Shown: positions 57,365 to 64,000 of the stretch, piece after piece | Position numbering within the stretch: the first letter of the stretch is position 1 | How the letters are laid out: each line of letters starts with the position of its first letter | Assembly: GCA_036937835.1 (NCBI GenBank) | Contig: CM072863.1 | Location: forward strand, 10,900,001-10,964,000 | DNA length: 64,000 nucleotides | Origin: Pampus argenteus | Lineage: Eukaryota; Chordata; Actinopteri; Scombriformes; Stromateidae | Reading direction: 5' to 3' | Translations under genes and position numbers: made by a program | Notes under the pieces: model-generated | The model's input: only the letters and a program-made list of their open reading frames with translations | What the model was told of the DNA's origin: nothing | Database searches by the model: none

Positions 57365-60138
57365 TTACAGAGGCAGGTCTGTGCTGTTGTGGCGAGTCTT
57401 TCTGGAAGTCCCATCATCCCTGGGCAGAGCTTTCTGCAGGTTGGACATGGCAGCGGTCTTCTTTAGGTCAATGACTGCGTAGCATTCACTGCGCCGGGGT
57501 GCCTGCTGGCCACATTTTTTGGGTGGTAGGCGCTGGTGTTGTGGCTGGGTCTGGGCACCCCCACCGCTGAGGGCTTGGCAGGGAGGTTCTCCCTCTAGGT
57601 CCACCTGGATGTAGTTCAGCTGCCGTGATGGAGGCATGTGGCCGTGCTCACAGCCTCCAACCCCTGACCTCGATCGTCTGCGGAAATCAAAGCTAAATAT
57701 TCGCCCCCCTCTGTCTGGCTGACATGGCCGCGGGTGCGGGGGGCAGGTATGTCGGAGCCGAGATGGCTGGACCTGCTCTGTGTTGACATAGTTCTGCAGG
57801 GCATCTCTGTGGATACCCCGACCATCCTGGTGGTACCCATTGGGTGTCCCAGGGCCTTCTGAGAACTCATACTCATCGAAATCTTCCTCCTCTTCCTCAT
57901 ATTCATCCTCATCCTGCTCATCATCTTCCTCTTCCTGCTCGTCGTCCCGCTGCAGAGCGCTGTACTCCCACACGGGGGGCAGAGACGGCAGGTTTTCGTA
58001 GTTGAGCAGAGCTGTCCGACGGTGACCTCCGACCATGCCCCTCTCACAGGCGTAGCCCTGCGGTGGTAGAGACGACGGGCCGTGGGCGTGTGGGTGCAGG
58101 AGAGAGTGGGAGTGACTGTCCCCAGTGCTGCTGCTGCTGCTTGAGCCCACAGACTGGGACACGCTGCTGGGACTCAGCCGCTGCTTCCGGCCACTCCTCA
58201 GGCCATTGATGTTCTCATAGGTGAGCTCGCCGCCCTGGCAGCCATCTGGGTGGTCATGGCCTGGGTGCCGGTGTGCGTGGTGATGGAAATGGTGATAGGA
58301 GTGAGAGTTGCACATGTGCATAGAGGGTTCGTCCCCTTCAGTCTCTGAGCCTGTTGCACCCTCTACTGGCTGAAGGCTGTGAGGATTGTGCCCATGCCTC
58401 TCCCTCTCTCTCTCCCTCTCCCTCTCCAGGAGATGGCGCTGTGCTGGAGTGGGGCCCAGCATGAATTTGACCTCCTGTGAGGACGCCTGTAAGAACACCT
58501 GAGGATCTTTATGCTCTTCCAGGGGACAACACCGTAGGTTGGACTGCGTATTTCCTTGGCCACCGATGGGCATGGCTCCCCGTGTTGTTTCAGGGAAAGT
58601 GCTGGGCCGCACCTCAGGTAGAGAGTGTACACAGTGACGCATGGAGAGATCCCCCTCCATACTAACAGTGTTTACATAGGTGTGGGTCTGGTGGGGAAAG
58701 TAAAAACAGGGTTAAGCTATGAACAGACACACTGAACAATAAGCAGACAGCAGCACTGATACTTCTTACCTGGTCTTCCAAACCCATGAGGCTATGTCCA
58801 TGATCATCAGCAAGAGAGGGTTGGGAGGAATCACTTCTGATTGGATAACCAGGGTATCCATTGGGAAAAGCCTGGACAGGGAACGCTGGAGCTACAAGCA
58901 CATTGATTTGACAATATAAAGACATGAACAAAGAACTGCAGGGTGGCAGTTGTAATCAGGAGTTATATGACTGGCTAAGCCTCTGATCACTCTTGGAATA
59001 TACTTCAATCAATGAATTTCATTCTTTATGCTTCAGATTTTTTTTTTTGTTTTCATGTTTGAATTAGTTAACTCATTCTAATTTTTTGAAGTATAATTCA
59101 AATGTTCTTGGTTCATAACTTCTGGCTGCAGCAAAAACCTGACTTGAATTAAAAGATTCAGTAGTACTACTAAGTGCTTCAAAATTAAGAAATGTACTAT
59201 ATTTTCTTTCTCCAAAATGTTTTCAACTATCTCGCCTTCATCCTTTCCTTTGTTTAATATAATTGTTGTATATTTTTTGTATAATTTAATGTAGTTTCCA
59301 ATAACGGCAGTCAAAGTAATCCTAACCCATTTGTTCACCCACTGTGCTCTTTTAGGACTGAAGAAAGTTCTCAAAATTCATATTTCAGGTGTCACCTTAT
59401 CATTTCTAAAGGAATATATGCAAACACAACTACAAACTACACAGCAGAATTCTCAAATTTTCTTCTCATTCCAGCGGAGTACTTTGCATAAAGAAGAAAA
59501 AACCTCCTGAACAAATGTATCATACAATGTGAGTTGTGCAGGTTTTGGTATCCAGGTTGTATCCATTATTGGGTAAACAATGCATAGTACTGTCAACAGA
59601 ATATAATACAGTATTGATGGAAGAGCAGTTTTGGTATTTGTCCTGAAACTCAAGAATTGTACTGTAGCCAGTGTCATAACATTTTTATCAACATCCAGCT
59701 CGACTCATTTATTGTGTGTTTGTTCAATTAACAAAGCACTTCTACTGTATAATGTTAGTTTTATTTGTTTATAATAAACATATTTTGCACAGACACATTT
59801 AGAGACAGTATTATAATGACTATTATCACAACCTTTATCTTGGTTAATACATACAACTATTCAAAATCCCATGATTAAAAGAAATTGCATCCATTTAAAT
59901 GATTATTGTGTTTTAGAGTAAAATCCTGAATTAAAAACATATACACTGTAGATTATCTCAGGAAATAATGATCTGTCACACAAGATTCCCCCTGCTTTTA
60001 TTTTGATACCTTTGTACTTCTGACTCAGTTTAACCCTTGTCTATGAATAGGTTACAAAAAATTACTGCTGTATTGCTGCATTCAAGTTCTACAATTATTC
60101 CCAAATGAGATGTATAATTAGCAGAACTCCGACATGTC

Positions 60139-60190
<52 letters not shown>

Positions 60191-61448
60191 TGTGTGACTC
60201 ACTGTTGGGAGTCTGCGGTGTGCGAGACATTTCCATCTCTGGTGTGTGACCACTGCGAGTCATCATCATCGACTCTTCCACCACGTTTATGCTGTTACAT
60301 TGCATCAGCTCCTGGAGCAGATTGAAGATCTCCTCTGCTCGGGAACACTTGAATGCAAAGATTCCTGATCATGTGAGCAAAATAACAACATTAACAATTA
60401 GTCACCAATGTCACAATGAAAACACAAAGATTAATTAAACAATTACAACTTCATGGATATAGAATGAGTTATTATATGTACATGATTAATAAATGATGAT
60501 AACTATCCGGTAAGTTTACAAACTTTAATTCTGTTCTTTCACTTAAAAAAAACCCAAAACAGTCCTCTATGTCCAAATTTTTAACATTTTCCTTATTGAG
60601 TAAAACTTGTAATAATGGTTTTATGAATCAAAGTGGAACTGGAAACAAACGTTATTCTTCTTGTGTTTCATGGTTGAAGAACACTGCATGCTCTTATGAA
60701 CCAACAGCATAAAATGAAGTCATACGGGTTTTCAAAAAGGTGTGACAGGAGACAAAAAGTTACAACCTGTAGTGTCTTAGATGCTGTTTTACTGTGACAC
60801 ACAACTGTTGCGCCAAATGCTAATTGTCGTTCCAGACGTCCCTCGTTTGTCAAATAAGGCCATTATTGGCCACATATCCTGCAGTTTGAATTCGTCATTG
60901 GCCTCTTTTGTAGTAGATATTTTGACTTGTCAAAGTACATGTCTACATAACAAAATTACTGATAGCTGAATTTCATTTAGCTGCTTCAATTTCAGGCTCC
61001 AGGTATTGTGCATACCGGGACACTTGAATATCAAAGAGCTGTTTGTGTTGTGTGCTTTTCCCATTCTGACTATAACTTTATAACTCTATAACTTTAAGTT
61101 AAAATGTCTGACTCCGTACAAATAGTCAACTTAACATGCTACATATAAATAGAAAATACGAATTGTAGATGAAAACGTATAGGAACATCACCATCATCAT
61201 CGTCACAACTCTATATCTGTGTAACTGAGGCAGAGAAACAGAGTAAAACGTACTTACCCTGCCCAGTCTGACAGCGGCGACCGCTCTCAAAAGAAAACAG
61301 GTTGGAGTCGTAGCCATAGCGTCGCAGGCAGAGATATGGCCACCGGATGGCGTCTCTCTTTCGTGTATGAAGAATGAGTTCGGTCTGGGTGAGCTCCATG
61401 ATCCCAGAGCCCAACTCATTGCCCTCATCATCCACATTGGTGACCTAG

Positions 61449-61482
<34 letters not shown>

Positions 61483-61653
61483 GACATTGTGAGAACATAT
61501 GTCTGCAATACATGAAACAATTGTAAAATATAGCAATGGAAATTTTAAAAAATGTGTTTGATTTAAAGTTATTTTGGGATCCTTAACCTTAAATTTGGTG
61601 AGATGGTTGTCTCGGATGGGGTCTCTGTACAGACAGCTCCAACAGCTCCCCAT
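57365..61653 (-). CDS. frs3: FGF receptor substrate 3 (FRS3/SNT-2) adaptor
   Basis: Coding exons 61653-61588, 61444-61258, 60364-60203, 58891-58770 and 58687-57365 give 619 aa; all junctions are in phase. The start MGSCWSC is a myristoylation signal (Gly2) with nearby Cys for membrane anchoring. The PTB domain spans about residues 13-115 (VTNVDDEGNELGSG, RWPYLCLRRYGYDSNLFSFE, GIFAFKCSRAEEIFNLLQEL). The tail carries the docking tyrosines of the family: Y183 (TYVNT), Y336 (TYEN), Y409 (NYENLPSLPPVWE), Y479 (NYVNTE), Y538 (LNYIQVDL) and Y582 (YAVIDLKKTAAM). FRS proteins bind FGF and Trk receptors through PTB and recruit GRB2 and SHP2 through these tyrosines. DPQVF, KFMLGPTPA-RH and the C-terminus NSTDLPL fit FRS3 better than FRS2. 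It is about 127 residues longer than human FRS3, mainly from low-complexity insertions. Confidence 0.95.
60134..60190. repeat. (TG)n/(CA)n microsatellite beside an frs3 donor
   Basis: On the minus strand, the donor after frs3 exon 60364-60203 reads GTGAGTCACACAAGCACACA and passes directly into a CA repeat of about 50 bases. Confidence 0.95.
61449..61482. repeat. (AAC)n/(GTT)n microsatellite at an frs3 acceptor
   Basis: About eleven GTT units on the minus strand run directly into TTCTAG, the acceptor of frs3 exon 61444-61258. The repeat replaces the normal polypyrimidine tract. Confidence 0.95.
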
Positions 61654-63033
61654 AGCTTCAGCAGGCCAGCTGAAACCTGTCATACACGAAGCAAACAACA
61701 TCATCCATGGCCGTTAACAACAGCAGCAGAGTTTTACTTTAACCAAAACAGCACAGAAACATCTGATACATGCTTGACACACAAACGTCTTACTCAGTCC
61801 AGGCCATCAGTGTAAAGGGATTCACGTCTCAATCCCAGGATCTTCTACTGGGTATCATGGTCACATACCAGTTAGTTTTTTGGACTGACATCTTCAAGAG
61901 AAGCCTGATGTTCTTCCCCCTGAAACCGTGAACAACATTCAGGTTTACACAGAGAACCTGTGTCTGTGTGTCACTACATGAACCTCACCTGCAGCCTAAT
62001 ATCAGTATATATATACTGTATATATACAGTTTGTTGATTTTGGCAGAAATAATCCACACATTTCCTGTTCATCTCTTTACTATCCACTGTTAAAATAAAG
62101 GAAAAAAAAGTCCCCAAAGAAAAAAAAAACCACAAACACAGTTCAGAAGATGTCAATCATTTATTTCTTTTATTCCAATCTAAGTAACAGAAAATTAAGC
62201 TTTTGTCTGCTGGTTTCAAAACCCCACAAATTAACTATGGTATTATGATTATTTAACATTTAACATTATGACTATTTAGTGCCAAAGTGACAGCAACTGT
62301 ATGCGTTTTTGATTTTGTCTCTCCACATCATGACATGTCTCCATGGAGTAAATATCTTCATTCTCTGATGATAATAGATTGATTATCAACTGACATGGCA
62401 TAACCAATCCATATTGAATGCAATTTACAGTTACATATGTTACTATAAAAATGTATGGTTTCCACTATTGTTTACGTTCTTCCACTCACACTGGGCTGCT
62501 TTAAGCAATGCCCGTGTTGTGACCTTAAATAAAAAATGATCCCAATGATGTCCAGATTTTGAATTTGGTAAATAAAAGAGCACCAGTATTTCCTCAGCAT
62601 TGGCTGAATACACTTATCTGAGGTCTCAGCGTTTAAATCTGGAGAGATAAAGTTGCATCGGTGCATCGTGAGGTTAAAAACTCAAACTACAACTTAATAA
62701 TATCGATATACAGTAAGAAAGTTTCCTATAAAGTTATTACTGCAAACCACAAACTAAAAGTCAGTACATGTTGGGTTCAGATGATGAGAGAAAAAAACTG
62801 CTTATCTGATCAAGCAGGCAAAACAATCTCACACATCTATGACAAAACGTTGCATTGCACACTGACCAGACAACAACATCTGTTTGGGTTTTTTTCCTTC
62901 TTTTGTGCTCAGCCTGTGATTCCTGCTGTGTTTGTGCTCCCTGTCACCCTCACACAGGCTTTACAAACAGCTTTCAGATCAACATCGCAGCATTATGTGT
63001 GATCTAACCTGGGCCTCCACATCTGACTGGAGT

Positions 63034-63066
<33 letters not shown>

Positions 63067-63067
63067 C

Positions 63068-63100
<33 letters not shown>

Positions 63101-63515
63101 TACATACATACATACATACATACACACATACATACAGCTACCTTGAACCAACGCGAGCAGACTAGAGAGTCCGGCTACGTTACACACTTGTCATACAGCC
63201 AGTGATTGAATGGGCTTTCCCTCCATCTGAGCTATTTACAGCCGAGAAAAAATAATAATAATCACAGAGCCCCTTTTTTTCTCAATTAGCCAAAGCCGAC
63301 GCAGAGCTCCCAAAACAAGCCGACAGCGAGGCTTGATTTGCTCCATCAATGTGAACAGCAGACTGGAGCTCAGCCATGCAGCCATGAAACCAGCACACTG
63401 ACACTAAATGCACAACAGCACGGCTCAATGACCATTTATCCCCCGTTGCTGTGAGGATAGGATAGCACATAGCATCAACGGGAAAGTGGAGAACAGAAAG
63501 AGATGGTTTACTCAC
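61654..63515. other. frs3 first-intron region
   Basis: No coding exon is seen. An acceptor (TATGACAG or TTTCAG, near 61670-61681) lies just before the frs3 ATG, so a non-coding exon joins from upstream. The stretch holds the CA/TACA microsatellite at 63035-63135 and short TA palindromes near 62010-62030. Confidence 0.45.
63035..63135. repeat. Compound (CA)n(TA)n(TACA)n microsatellite
   Basis: CA units are followed by TA units and then by repeated TACA/CACA blocks over about 100 bp. Confidence 0.95.
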
Positions 63516-63950
63516 ATGTCTGGCACGGATTTTTTTTTTTTTATATTAGCCCTAATGCGAAACAAGCATTGAGACAGCGGTCAGTTTTCGGCGGCGGCAG
63601 CGGCTGCTGCTGCTGCTGGTATAGCGGGATGTGGCACTGGCTCGGTAGAGACGCGAATAAAAGATGCAGTGAGAGCAGTAAAATGTTGTTATTTTTTCTG
63701 CCCTCCTATTACGCCCCCCTACTGCAGCACGGGCCTCTGCCTGTATGACATTTCCCAAGCAGCTGGGGTGAAAGTTCACAGTCAGACAACGAGGCTGAGG
63801 GAGCGACAAGAAGGTAAAGAAACGCTGGAGGACCGGAGACAGAGCAGGAGGAGGGGCAAAAAAACCCACCGGGCAGGGAGGAAAGAGCGTTTCTGCTGCT
63901 GCATACACAACTAATACTGTGTGGATATCCCCCTCTGTGGTTTTGGGGAG
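63516..63950 (-). promoter_or_regulatory. Candidate non-coding first exon and promoter of frs3
   Basis: On the minus strand a good donor, CAT/GTGAGT, lies at 63515. Upstream of it the base composition turns CpG- and GC-rich, with a GCC/GCA triplet block at 63583-63619, as expected for a vertebrate 5' UTR or promoter. The exon start is not defined and could lie outside the window. Confidence 0.4.
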
Positions 63951-64000
63951 CAACACCGTTCTGTTTAATGCTTTCTTTCCCATTGTATCACTAAAGGAAA

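Noticed and set aside
61126..61704. 192-codon minus-strand frame spanning the frs3 first coding exon
   Set aside because: It reads through the intron and the GTT repeat (poly-Cys run) in a different frame from the splice-consistent frs3 model.
63503..63983. Overlapping open frames on both strands at the right edge
   Set aside because: They arise from GC-rich triplet composition of a probable frs3 5' UTR/promoter; no homologous domain is recognisable.

Overview
The window looks like nuclear DNA of a ray-finned fish, most likely a percomorph teleost. The genes have many short coding exons with GT-AG introns. All recognisable proteins are vertebrate families. The non-coding DNA is AT-rich and carries CA, CAT, GAA and TA microsatellites plus dispersed repeats that I recognise from percomorph genomes. 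No prokaryotic, organellar or viral gene was seen.

Layout from left to right: (1) 3-3121, plus strand: the 3' part of perm1, whose 5' end lies outside the window. (2) 5391-14079, minus: rere, an atrophin-family corepressor, complete in 17 coding exons but starting just before the ELM2 domain, with no BAH-coding exons in the window. (3) 16063-20845, minus: eno1 (alpha-enolase), 11 coding exons, 434 aa, with a non-coding first exon near 22.38 kb. (4) 23235-24969, plus: ppil1 (spliceosomal cyclophilin), 4 exons, 166 aa, divergent from eno1. (5) 26049-27452, minus: a dead 5' fragment of an SLC6 transporter gene with three exons, in-frame stops and a 5-nt deletion. (6) 30595-46045, minus: an intact 14-exon SLC6 gene of the GABA/betaine/taurine branch (610 aa), carrying a decayed LINE in intron 4. 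(7) 46.1-57.3 kb: an 11-kb stretch with no gene, holding several repeats and probably the 3' UTR of the next gene. (8) 57365-61653, minus: frs3 (FGF receptor substrate 3), 5 coding exons, 619 aa, with a probable non-coding first exon near 63.5 kb.

The exon models were assembled by hand. For each complete gene every junction keeps the reading frame, and the totals divide by three. Enolase and PPIL1 come out at exactly the lengths I recall for the human proteins. From memory of the human map, PERM1, RERE and ENO1 lie on 1p36 and PPIL1 and FRS3 on 6p21, so the window joins two human linkage groups. The genes do not form a single pathway: they are a transcriptional co-regulator of muscle metabolism, a chromatin corepressor, a glycolytic enzyme, a splicing factor, a membrane transporter and a receptor-signalling adaptor.

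The points most worth following are the BAH-less rere locus, the SLC6 relic beside a living SLC6 gene whose substrate pocket differs from known GATs, and frs3 splice sites that lie against microsatellites. I did not find a convincing new biological system; this is mostly ordinary vertebrate gene territory.
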